Part shown: piece by piece, positions 54,515 through 64,000 of the stretch
Numbering within the stretch: the stretch's first letter is position 1
Layout of the letters: each line of letters opens with the position of its first letter
DNA from: Ananas comosus
Taxonomy: Eukaryota > Streptophyta > Magnoliopsida > Poales > Bromeliaceae
Length of the DNA stretch: 64,000 bases
Direction of reading: 5' to 3'
NCBI RefSeq assembly: GCF_001540865.1
Contig: NC_033637.1
Coordinates: 1,268,149-1,332,148 of the forward strand
Position numbers and translations under genes: made by a program
The notes under the pieces: model-generated
The model's input: the letters and a program-made list of their open reading frames with translations, nothing else
What the model was told of the DNA's origin: nothing
Database searches by the model: none

Positions 54515-56288
54515 ATTCAGATCATTGTGGGTAACTGCGGTTCATGGAAGAAGCACAGTTGTAGGTGTATCTTATCAGTTTATTGTTTTTGCTAAATTTT
54601 GCAGTTTTTCAGCTTTTGGTGTCAGGAGAACCTTATGATTTATATCTAGTTGGAGTTGGTCTTACTCTTATATATTTGACATTTATTATTATTAATAAAT
54701 GGCCATGTTGACGTATAATCTGGTTGAATTGTTCTACTCTGCATGACATTTTTCTGTTTCTCTTGATATATTTTGCAAGTATAGTAACATTATTGACATT
54801 ATTGTACTAAGAACAGATTAGCTATTGTTAAATTTGATCAAATTCAGTAATCGATGACTGGGTTCAAGTGCTCCCTCTCTCTGGTAAAGTTTGCTCCGCT
54901 AATATGACCCTCCTTACTCTCTCTCTCTCAATAGTAAAGTTTGCTCTGTTAATATCACTATACTACTGAAATGGCTGACCTAAATATCGATTTTATTTCA
55001 ATTATTCAGTATCTTATGGTGCCACGGATTTATGCGGAATTTCTGGGTACTTCGATAGTAATCGGAATTATTTTACCTATCTCACTGGGGACCAGACAGT
55101 GAGGCAAAATTATTAAAAAGTTCAAGACTCTCTCTCCCTTATGGTCAATGTATAGCTGGAATGTGATTGATATGTGCATCCTGAATTTTATATTAGTCCC
55201 TTCCATGGAAAAACTTGATCTAATTAGTTATCAGAATATTATTTTTCATGTGTGAATCATTGCATGATTCCTTTATTGAGAGTATCTTTTTTTAAAAAAA
55301 TTGTTATTTCCTGTTCAAATTTGGCTCTTACGTCGCTTTAAGGGGTGCATTTTATCTTTCTATGTTTCTAACTTGTAATGAGCCATGTAAGCGAGTTGGT
55401 CTATAGTTAAACCATTTCTTTTGAATAGAGATTAAAGCTGGCTTTGACAGTATGGGGTTAAACCATTTGAAAATGCATTAAAGAGAGAATGTTAAGCAAA
55501 ATCTCACTGTAACTCCCCCTAAATTCAGAATTTGATCTCTCAAATCAGCAGAGATATATATTGATCTAAAATTTTGCAGATTACTTGCGAGTAATTTCAT
55601 CGATAAATTTGCATGACTCAAATCTGCAACAAAAATTGGGTTATATTACACAAAAAGTGTATATTTAGTAGGGAAATATCGATTCTTCTCAAGCAATGTA
55701 TACGGATGACGGGTGCTCGGTAATATTCCATCTGGTAGTTCCAGTGCAATTCATGTGAAAATGGTATCATAGATATACAACACTCAATGGTACCAGAAAT
55801 TCTTTAGATATAAAGACTAATAAGAATGTCTTAAATCAATAACAATTTTGTAATCCTTTCATCCACAACAAAAGGAGCCATGTCAGTTCATCATTGAGCG
55901 CCAAAGTATATATTTTCCAAAGAAAAACAGGTGGGAAAAAATGATCCAAGCTATGAATTAGGTTTTCATGACAAATCAACAATTAGAGATCAATGCATGC
56001 TGACAAACCATATGCTCAAGCATCTCTGTGTGGTTCAACACATGAGATCATCTGTAATTTCACAACATATGCTTAAGCACGGCTGCGTACACTATTTAGG
56101 TTGCAACACTGGAATGAGATGGGCATGCTAGTATCAAGTATTCTAAGAAACTGTTTAAAGCTAGAATCAACACTGGAATGAGATGGCCATGCTAGTATCA
56201 ACACTGGAATGAGATGGCCATGCTAGTATCAAATATTCTAAGAAACTGTTTAAAGGTAGATGTCCTTGTGAGGAATCACAAATACATG
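54515..56288. other. Intergenic: 3' flanks of STOP1-like and PS1-like genes
   Basis: Convergent 3' ends. It includes a small duplicated GTAAAGTTTGCTC block at about 54,885-54,955 and a 31-bp minisatellite at 56,104-56,229. The short open frame at 55,931-56,131 is unsupported. Confidence 0.55.
56104..56229 (+). repeat. 31-bp unit in three copies
   Basis: CAACACTGGAATGAGATGG plus CCATGCTAGTAT starts at 56,104, 56,168 and 56,199; the last two are in direct tandem. The first and last copies are also followed by a shared ATTCTAAGAAACTG stretch. Confidence 0.85.
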
Positions 56289-59200
56289 CTACTTGACCGA
56301 GTTGGTCTGTCCGTAATGAGAATTATGTAGCAGTATGAGTTTTAATCCTCTGACAGCCTCATCAGTCTTCGCCGTCTTTCTGACATTAGGGCACATATTA
56401 TAGTAATTCTTAATCAGGCCAACCTCATCCGAGCAAGACCAAGTCGATCCTCTCGGGCAGCTGTCAACCCACATGAACCTCTTTGAATATGGGTTCATGA
56501 GACTCTCACGAAATTCCTTTGGTGATTCACACAGTAATCCCTGCACACAGCACAAAAAGACTACAGTCATTCTTTTGCCACTCTATCTGTTTCAATGTAC
56601 TCTAAGAAAGGTAAAAACATGCCTCCCTTCGGTCGCTAATTTATAAGTAATTAGCTAAGTAATGACCTTTAAATTCTGATAGAAAAGTACTTAAATCACA
56701 TATATTCTAAAGTTTAATAATAATATCAGAATATTGAAGTTCAGTTACCCAATTCAAAATGGCTATACATCAGGCGAGGTCTGTATAGTATTACTGAACA
56801 ACAATAAGGCATACTATTACCTCTGCCATGGCTTTGATTTTGAGAGTCGTGCTGCTAGAAAGAATGATAAGTTGTCCATCTTTCCTAATTTCCTTGAACA
56901 GGAGAGCACAATCTAGAATGTGATCCTCAGCTGTTGGAGAAACAATATCCATGAAATTTCCATATCTTGAGAAAGGCATGGAGCTAAAGATCTTAGTCCC
57001 GAGTTCATTATTTCCATCAATGAATTGCGAAGTTGGTGTTATAGGAGGAGTTGGCGCCGCTGGTTTAGTCTCTAGAGAGCTTTGGACATGAAGCCACCAA
57101 CTTGTATTTTCCATACATTCTTCAATCCATTGTAGTGCTGAAGAAGCCTTTGAAGATGGCCTTCTAAAGAAGCTTTCATGCCGCTTCATGCAGTCAAGTT
57201 CCCTTATGACTGAAGCAGAAGGAAATAAAAACTAACAATTTGCTGAGAATAGTTGTAACTTGGTGGTGGTTACAGATAAGAAAATTCGACTTACCAATCC
57301 TAGGTATGATGAGGTGAGTCCCCTTTAGGCCTTCCAATAACTTTAGGGACCTTCTCAATTCTTCGTCGAGGAAACAGCTCGTGTCAACCACCATATTCCA
57401 TACTTTCTTATCTTCTTCAGACTTATGGGGAACTTGGCTTTTGAATTGGATCTGCAAAGAATAGATAACTCTACTTGACATTCCCAAATAAAATAAAAGA
57501 GTTATAAGTAGAATGTTTTATTAAAGAACTTACAGGAAAGTTGTTGTATTCATCTTCTAAACTGTGAACATAGTTGACATTACTGTGGTTCCAATTACTC
57601 ACATCCCCTTGTGCAGTATCAGCAAAATTACTTTTTCTTAAAGGAGAGCTCTCTAGTATAGGCTCCGAATTGCTCTTTCTCAAAGGAGAGTTCTCATACA
57701 AAGGCTCGAAAGGAATCCTCTCCACCTTTTTATTCATATTCTCTCTTTCAATATCAGCAGAAATGCTCTTTCTTGAGGGAGAGTTCTCGAGTAAAATCTG
57801 GAAAGGAATCCTCTCCTTCCTTCTATTTGTAATCTCCCTTTCGATTCTAGCATGGCTACTAGACATTGGTTCCCTCGATTTCTTCACTCCCGTGCTTACT
57901 GGAGCCAGATTCTCTTTCCCTGAATAAAACTCATCAACTGTGTGCCTCTTTGATTTCATGTCTTTTTGGGGCTCTGGTGTCCAGTTCTCTTTATCTGAAT
58001 GAAAAACATCTTCTGCAGCATTTGCAAATAATTTCTTTATCCTTTTTTGCTCCTTCTTTAGTTTGTTGCTCGAAGAAATCTGTGGTGTTATATTTTCCTT
58101 ATCGGAACCAAATAGCACTTCCTCCCTTTGCACAGAATTATTTGAGATCGATTTATCTGGCTTATGCTCCTTAAAAACTTCAGGTGTTGAATTCTCATTA
58201 TCTGACCAGAGCTCATCTTCCTCAGAATTCAGAGTTGAAACAGTAAACTTCACATCTGCATTCTCCTCATCCGAAGCAAAAGTTACTTCCTCTTCATCTT
58301 CCTGGTCTTTCCCATCTAAATTGTCAAATAAAACCCTACAAATCTTTTCTTCGTTGTCGCATTTTTCATAAGTTGGTGAGTTCTCCTTCTCATTTCCAAC
58401 CTCCACCGCCTCGGAGTCAAAGCTCAAATTTCCCATTCTTTCTTTGCTCCTCCCCGTGTCGACTCGAAGGAACCCAACAGACTTAGACTTGCTCCTCCTC
58501 GACAATAGGCTTGATCTTTCCCGTTTAGCAGCCGGGTCGAGATTAGATTCCATTTCCGGCGTTCGTTTCTCGACATCCATGATCAATGAATTAACAGATT
58601 CTAGCACTTGGGGAAAACAACAGAAGCTTAAGCTCTGATCCACTAATCCCTTTTCTGGGCTCTTCTCTTTGCCCTCCAACTTACACGGGGATGAGAAATT
58701 CATGTGCTCCGGCATCGGAGGCGCCGAAGGGACCTCTGAGACCCATAACCCACTTTGATCACTCATCATCTGCTGACCAATCTCCTCCTGTAATAAATCA
58801 AATGATAAAAACAAAAGCAAAAAAAAATGCTAAAAAAAATCATCATAAAACAGATTCAGAAATGTGATAAACAGGAGGGATTAATCCCAAGAAAATGCCT
58901 GATGGGTTTCTTCCTTCTCTTCCATCAATGGCGGCAGTGGGTTCTCCATCTCGAAAGCGTCGCTCAACGATAGCCACTGAAGCTTATACTCTCTCGTCGA
59001 TGCGCCGAGCTTTACCGAATCCCCTTCTACAAGCTCAACAGGAACATTGGGCGGAATCTTGTTCCCAGAAATCCACGTCCCATGAACTAAATATTTGGGC
59101 GCAATCAAAGCCCCGAGAAATTACCAAAATTACTAACCAAATAACCCCAAAGAAAACAAATTTGAAAACAGTCGAAGAGAAATTTAGATAAAAAAATCGG

Positions 59201-59532
59201 GGGTTGGGAGATGCACCTGAGGATCGATCGGTGATGGTGAGCTTTCGAATCGAGGGTTTCGCGCGGATCTCGAGATGGAAACGGCTTATGCTGGGGTGGT
59301 CGAGGACGATGTGGCAATCGGGGTGGCGACCGATGAGGATCGGCTCCTCCTCTTCTGCAGCGGAGGCGTCGCCGCGTTCGTAGGGTTCCTCCATGGGCTC
59401 GCTTTGGGGTGGGGGAGCGTTGAGGAAGATGTTCTTGAGGACGATGCCCCTCTTGAGGACGGAGAGGACGGGGATCTTGGGATCGTTCTCCTCGGAGCTC
59501 TCCTTCGCCATGGCCATCTCAGAGAGAGACAA
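56289..59532 (-). CDS. PS1: PARALLEL SPINDLE 1-type FHA-PIN domain protein, 6 exons, ~851 aa
   Basis: Exons: 59532-59217, 59086-58899, 58787-57534, 57451-57295, 57209-56821, 56540-56289; all in phase. An FHA domain spans exons 1-2 (ILIGRHPDCHIVLDHPSISR, then HGTWISGNKIPPNVPVELVE). Exon 3 is a long acidic Ser/Lys-rich linker with repeated KEN motifs (SDKENITP, SDKENWTPE, SGKENLAP) and ENSPLRKS repeats. The C-terminal PIN domain has its acidic residues (VWNMVVDTSCFLDEELRR, VIRELDCMKR, AEDHILDCALLFKE). PS1 controls spindle orientation in meiosis II; loss gives unreduced pollen. Start could also be the Met at 59,517 or 59,511. Intron 2 needs a GC donor (CAG|GCATTT) because the frame hits TAA soon after. 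Shorter than Arabidopsis PS1. Confidence 0.9.
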
Positions 59533-59789
59533 AGAGAGCGAGAGAGCGAGAGAGAGAGAGAGAGGAGGGAGATGATCGAGGGGTTTGGGAGGTGGTGGAA
59601 ATGGAGGAGAAAGAGGTGCTGTTGATTTGGGGATTTTGAAGTTGGGGATTTGTAATCTGAGATCAGGGTTTAAAGGATTTTTTAAAAAAACGACCGTTGG
59701 TTCTCGAACGGCTACATTTGAGGTACAGTATAAAAGCGCGGATATGCATTTTCAACGCCGGATCCAACGTTTTTCTTATAGAGCGTACT

Positions 59790-59985
59790 TATGCTTGGTT
59801 TGGAATTATGGGAAAAATTAAGTCACGGTTCACTTAGAGAGTAAGATGAGAAAATATTTTATTTATTTTTATACGTAGTATAGTGTTTTATATATCGCGA
59901 TGAGTTAATTACGATATATTTTTTACACCATTTTATTTAATAATATCAAATAGTTCTCAATACCAAATTAAGTTTTATACACAGT
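59790..59985 (+). mobile_element. MITE related to the unit in the 773-bp duplication
   Basis: Starts TTATGCTTGGTTTGGAATTA and ends AATACCAAATTAAGTTTTAT, imperfect inverted termini. It shares TATATCGCGATGAGTTAATT-like text with 51,410-51,440. Confidence 0.65.
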
Positions 59986-60064
59986 CTTTGAATTTAACAT
60001 AGCATAGATCTTTTATATTTTCGCTAACATACTCTTTTTAAGTCAGCTTTTTAACACCGATCGT

Positions 60065-60215
60065 TTTTAGAGTAAGAGGTAAAGGACTTAATGATTGGTA
60101 TTTGAGGTCCCAAGTTTGAATCCTAATTGATTCACATTTTCAGCTAAGTTTATTTCTAAATGAAATAAACAAAACGGATAGCATATGCTACCTTTTTCTC
60201 TCCAAAAAATAATAA
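60065..60215 (+). mobile_element. tRNA-derived SINE, correctly written copy
   Basis: Box A-like AGAGTAAGAGGTAAAGG, box B GTTTGAATCC, body TTGATTCACATTTTCAGC, tail AAATGAAATAAACAAAACGG then GCTACC and an A-rich (AATA)n end. Reference orientation for the mirrored copies. Confidence 0.85.
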
Positions 60216-60353
60216 TAATAAATCAGCTTTTTAGCTAAATTTTCTTTTTTTAGGGATAATTTAATTTACCTTTCAGTGGTTTAAATTTTTATTATTATTT
60301 TTATCATTTTGTGATTTAGAAATTTTAGCTTAATTTATTTTTGCTTTACCATC

Positions 60354-61280
60354 TTGTGGCGAAGTAAAAATTTTTTTGAGAAAAAAGTAGCAAACTACAT
60401 GCTTCATTCATTAGGCAAAATGAATTAAGCATACAGGATGAAAGCAACCGTGGCTTCCTTACAAAAAAGAATACATCGAAAAAAGACAAGCAGAGAAAGG
60501 AAAAATAAATAATAAATAAAAAGCGAGGGAGGTCAGGTGATCAGGTGATCAGGTGGTCAAAGAAAATCATTCCAAGAGGCCAGTAGTAGATTAACGCGCT
60601 CAACAGCCCGAGAGGGGTTGGAAAATTTATCTCGGAAGATAATATGATTCCTCTCTGTCCAGACGACCCACCAGACCGCCGCCAAAATTGTTAGACCTGT
60701 AGTTCTTTTTGAAACATCGCGATATTAGAAACCATAGACCAGAGAACCCGGACGTCATCGAGGAGTACCGTGAGGACTGCCGAACTGTCCGCACATAGGA
60801 TAAGGTATCTAAAAAAAACGCAGTTGCATAAGAGGTGATCACAGCTTTCCGCGCTAAGAGCACAGAACACACAGTTTTGCTCCGCCCATTGACCTCGAGC
60901 AAGTAGTCTATCGGCCGTAAGAATTCTTTTGCATAGAAGTAGCCAAATAAACACTTTAATTTTAGCGGGGCTTTTCAATCCCCGGATAAAGGCACTCGTC
61001 GGATCTCTCTGCCCAGCATCAGTGAGAAACATATAAGTGAATTTTACGGTGAATATTTGATTCGATGTCCAGCACCAGTTAACCGAATGCGGCGAATTAA
61101 TAGGGCTGAAGGGTTGAAGTAGGGCCTTAAGCGACGCCAATAGTCTGCGATTCTCTGCTGATAGGGACGATGTGAAACCATTGCATATGAAACGCCATCT
61201 CCGGCCATTGCGGTACCAACATTGAGATATTATAACCTCTTTATTCCGTACTCTCCAGCCATTGTGGCGAAGTAAAAATT
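60354..61280 (-). mobile_element. 5'-truncated LINE with 19-bp target-site duplication
   Basis: The direct repeat TTGTGGCGAAGTAAAAATT at 60,354-60,372 and 61,262-61,280 flanks an insert of 889 bases. On the minus strand its coding part (about 61,140-60,690) has a reverse-transcriptase zinc-binding (zf-RVT) domain: VKFTYMFLTDAGQRDPTSAF, KIKVFIWLLLCKRILTADRL and CVFCALSAESCDHLLCNC. The frame is open to about 60,691. The 3' end, with a short poly-A (printed T run), lies at the left. Reverse transcriptase proper is missing, as expected for 5' truncation during target-primed insertion. Confidence 0.92.
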
Positions 61281-61423
61281 GAGCTAAGATATAAGGGACC
61301 TAATTAAAGTTTAACTTTTTCGTAATTATTATGTATCTAAATTAAACTTATTTTTATATCAAATCTGAATACAATTTCAAATATTGGATGGATATTAAAA
61401 TTTAAATTTATATCTGGAGTGAA

Positions 61424-61690
61424 GAATAAACTTTTAGAAGATATTAGATGAATAGGAAAATGAACTGTTAGAAAAAATATCTACATAAATAGGTACAAAT
61501 AGAATTTATTTTAGTCACTAAATAGAAATAATAACTTAAATTTTAATATCCATCCAAGAATAAACTTTTAGAAGATATTAGATGAATAGGAAAATGAACT
61601 GTTAGAAAAAATATCTACATAAATAGGTACAAATAGAATTTATTTTAGTCACTAAATAGAAATAATAACTTAAATCAACATGAATAAGAA
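61424..61690 (+). repeat. 134-bp tandem duplication
   Basis: GAATAAACTTTTAGAAGATA starts at 61,424 and again at 61,558; copies are essentially identical for about 120 bases, suggesting a recent event. Confidence 0.9.
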
Positions 61691-61799
61691 TAATGGATAA
61701 ATATTGCGTTCAGAAATGGGTATAGAGAATCCGAATTTATAGAGGCAGGTCAAAATGCTTTTCTAAAAGTTGTTTTGAATGCTCTTATGCACAGAATTT

Positions 61800-61945
61800 T
61801 TTTTTTTTTTAAGAGATAAATAGCACGCTATCTGTTTTGTTTATTTCATTTAGAAATAAAATTAGCTGAAAATGTGAATCAACTAGGATTCGAACTTGAA
61901 ATTTTGGGTACCAACCATCAATCCCTTTATCACTTGCTGTAGGAC
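61800..61945 (-). mobile_element. tRNA-derived SINE, minus-strand copy
   Basis: The reverse complement reads AGTTCGAATCCTAGTTGATT (box B region), then ATTTCTAAATGAAATAAAC and AGATAGCGTGCTA, ending in poly-A (printed as T run at 61,798-61,811). Confidence 0.85.
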
Positions 61946-62782
61946 GGTCGATTCATGCACAAATTCTTATTGCTTGTTATTTTTGAGATATAATCATATT
62001 TGTTCTTGCCCAATGATACACGCACAAATTTGTTAAAAAATTATGAATGGACAATCTCTAATCACCCGTGACTCTTACTCAGATATATTAAAAATATTAT
62101 ATACACACACATAATAACTCTTACATATATTGAGACAATTGTTATAAACATTTCTCCCTTTTCGTATGCTTAATTCAAGACCTATACATAGAGAACGAAA
62201 AGAATTGAGAAGTGTCTCATAAAAAACAAAAAAAAAGCATATTTTTATTTGAAACTTTAATATTAAAAGAGATGTTCTTTCCAAAATAACTAAAATTTTA
62301 AATTAATTCATAAAATATTCTAGCATGAACCAAATATTTTAAAAACATATAAAACTAAATGATGAAAAAATTTGACGGTACATATATCAGCTTCCTAATG
62401 CTAATAAAAAAAGCAAAAAAAATATAAAAAAAATCTTACAAATAATATCGAATATAGATAGATTTAATGAGTATTATTATATATTAAAAAATGTTTAAAA
62501 TCCGTTTTAAATCAAATAACTTAAAATCAATGGGATCGAGATGGTAAAATTCCAATCCATTTCAGATTACTTTTAAATTCGGAATCGGGTCGAGTTGGAT
62601 GGCATCCGACCCGTTTTCATCCCTTCCGAGATCCGCAGTCGCAATGTCAACTCTTCTTCCTTCTAGTCTAACGCCCACTCCCCTCCCCAACAAAAAACCA
62701 CCAAATTTATTACTAAACACATCTAAAAATTATTAAATATATGTAAAAATTCCTTCGTCTTCTTCCTCCTCTCGCTTGCCTC

Positions 62783-62818
<36 letters not shown>

Positions 62819-62832
62819 CTCTCTCTCTCTCT
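61946..62832. other. AT-rich promoter region of the fucosyltransferase gene
   Basis: No other gene. A pyrimidine-rich (CT)n leader at 62,782-62,831 precedes the ATG. Confidence 0.55.
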
Positions 62833-63942
62833 ATGCTTCCCCTAAAACGCATCAACTACCTCGCTCCCATGCTCGCCTCCGCCCTCCTCCTCCTCCTCCT
62901 CCTCTCCGGATCCCTCGAGTTCCCCTCCCTCTCCTCCCCCTTCCCCACGCCCTCCACCCCCGTCGCCACATTCGACCCTGTCGACCCCCGCCCCTCCGAC
63001 CCCTTCACCGACCTCCTCTCCGCCTTCGCAAGGTGGGACGCCGAGATCGGGTGCGCGCGGTTCAGGGACAGGTACGGCGGATGGACGGCGAGCGCGTCGG
63101 CGATCCAGGACTCCGACGGCGGGGGGGATTGCACGGTTACGGCGGGGGGGCTCCGGCATGTTAGCGTTGTTGTGAAGGGGTGGACCTGGATCCCGGACAA
63201 CCTCGACGGGTTCTACTCGTGCCGGTGCGGGATCACGTGCTTGTGGACGAAATCGGAAGCAGTCGTGGATAAGCCCGATGCCCTGTTGTACGAGAATGCG
63301 ATGCCTCCGAGGAAGGTATAATACTCGTCAATTTTAATTTCATTGATTTCGTCTTGTGTTGGGAGTAGAAATTGGAACCGAAATGGTGTTTTTCTTGGTG
63401 AATTTACTCAATTTGTGGGAAAGATGGTAATTTGTGGAGTCAAATGAGATTGAATAGTGTATATGTGCGTTGAATTGGGTGACGATTCTTGTAAAAAGGA
63501 AGCTCATATGAAGTCCTCGATGAAAAACTTAGCTTGTAGGGTGTTGGTGTATTTTGTTTACTTTATCAACGAGGGAATTTAACAAAAAGTTTGATCTTTG
63601 GTGCCCGATCTATAGTCTTGGGGCTTATCATATTCTTGTAGTCATGCTGAAATGCCCAATGCTGAAATCATACTTAATATAACGATTTTCTGAATCTTCT
63701 GTACTGCTTAATCACTCTGATATATCTGCGTTGTTTTATAACTTTGGCTGTTCAATTTGTTTTCTCAGAGACGCAAAGGCGATCCTCTCCGTGTGTATAT
63801 AGATCTTGAGGCTAGTAGGAAACCAACAGGTTTTGAGGACATTTTTATTGGCTATCATGCAAAAGATGATGTTCAAGCAACATATGCTGGAAAATCATTC
63901 CACATCAGCCGCAGTTACCATGTATCAACCCATAAAAGAAAT
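62833..63942 (+). CDS. FUT13: Alpha-1,4-fucosyltransferase (FUT13 type), exons 1-2, runs off window
   Basis: Exons 62833-63315 (161 codons) and 63769-63942 (58 codons), both phase 0, with consensus GT..AG. A type II membrane anchor (about residues 8-26) is LAPMLASALLLLLLLSGSLE. The stem and catalytic N-terminal part contain DPFTDLLSAFARWDAEIGCA, VVVKGWTWIPDNLDGFYSCR, CGITCLWTKS and, in exon 2, GDPLRVYIDLEASRKP and GYHAKDDVQATYAGKSFHIS. These are hallmarks of GT10 FUT13, the Golgi enzyme that adds the alpha-1,4-fucose of Lewis-a epitopes on plant complex N-glycans. A donor at 63,943 shows that the gene continues. The start at 62,833 is the first ATG after the (CT)n leader. Confidence 0.95.
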
Positions 63943-64000
63943 GTAAGGTCGAATTTCATAAAGATTGAGAACATAAAGGCCTCATTTTTTTTTTCTTCAA

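Larger units (their letters stand above)
59533..60353. other. PS1-like promoter region with MITE and SINE
   Basis: A (GA)n run lies just upstream of the PS1-like ATG on the minus strand (59,531-59,562). A MITE lies at about 59,790-59,985 and a SINE at 60,065-60,215. No gene. Confidence 0.6.

Noticed and set aside
55931..56131. 66-aa + strand frame
   Set aside because: No conserved motif; overlaps a minisatellite and lies in the 3' flank of the PS1-like gene.
62776..62832. Upstream start of the fucosyltransferase within the (CT)n leader
   Set aside because: The codon at 62,776 is TTG, and the added residues would be a Ser-Leu repeat from the microsatellite; the first ATG at 62,833 gives the normal signal anchor.

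Overview
This window is plant nuclear DNA. GT-AG introns, hAT elements, MITEs, a tRNA-derived SINE and LINE remnants are all present. Several coding exons are very GC-rich, which suggests a monocot; I cannot name the species from sequence alone.

The central result is that most of the first 47.3 kb is written backwards. From base 1 to about 22.9-23.3 kb, and again from about 25.0-28.1 kb (probably near 25.4 kb) to 47,304, the text is reversed but not complemented. Neither printed strand there has biological meaning: no printed open reading frame, splice site or promoter in those blocks is real. If each block is reversed without complementing (read right to left as printed, or complemented left to right), eight conserved plant genes appear, seven of them with full gene models or nearly so and one cut by the window edge. 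Frames stay in phase across more than 30 introns with canonical GT..AG borders. No cellular process makes such a sequence, so this is an assembly or file-handling error. Genes in these blocks carry strand '.' and the reading direction is given in the text.

Mirrored block A (1 to ~23 kb): NDUFA9-like complex I subunit (exons 1-7, cut by the left window edge, <638-3,007); F-box/kelch protein (8,103-9,407); DREB2D-like AP2/ERF factor (14,501-15,163); 7-hydroxymethyl chlorophyll a reductase with 19 exons (16,470-21,021). Normal island (~23.3-25.4 kb): a correctly written hAT element with an 8-bp target duplication and a nested MITE. Mirrored block B (~25.4-47.3 kb): a long-TIR fold-back element, an Aux/IAA repressor (31,480-~34,370), a peroxisomal 4CL-like acyl-CoA ligase ending in ARL (35,521-40,051), a COA1-like mitochondrial protein (42,302-44,397) and an NT-C2 domain protein (45,224-46,794). 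A single N at 47,305 ends the block.

From 47,306 to 64,000 the sequence is normal. It holds a hAT fragment and MITEs, a 773-bp tandem duplication, a STOP1-type zinc-finger gene (53,084-54,514, +), a PARALLEL SPINDLE 1-type FHA-PIN gene (56,289-59,532, -), a 5'-truncated LINE with a 19-bp target duplication, two SINE copies, and the first two exons of a FUT13-type alpha-1,4-fucosyltransferase (62,833 onward, +). The genes are ordinary independent plant loci (respiration, chlorophyll turnover, hormone signalling, transcription, meiosis, glycosylation) and do not form a cluster or operon.
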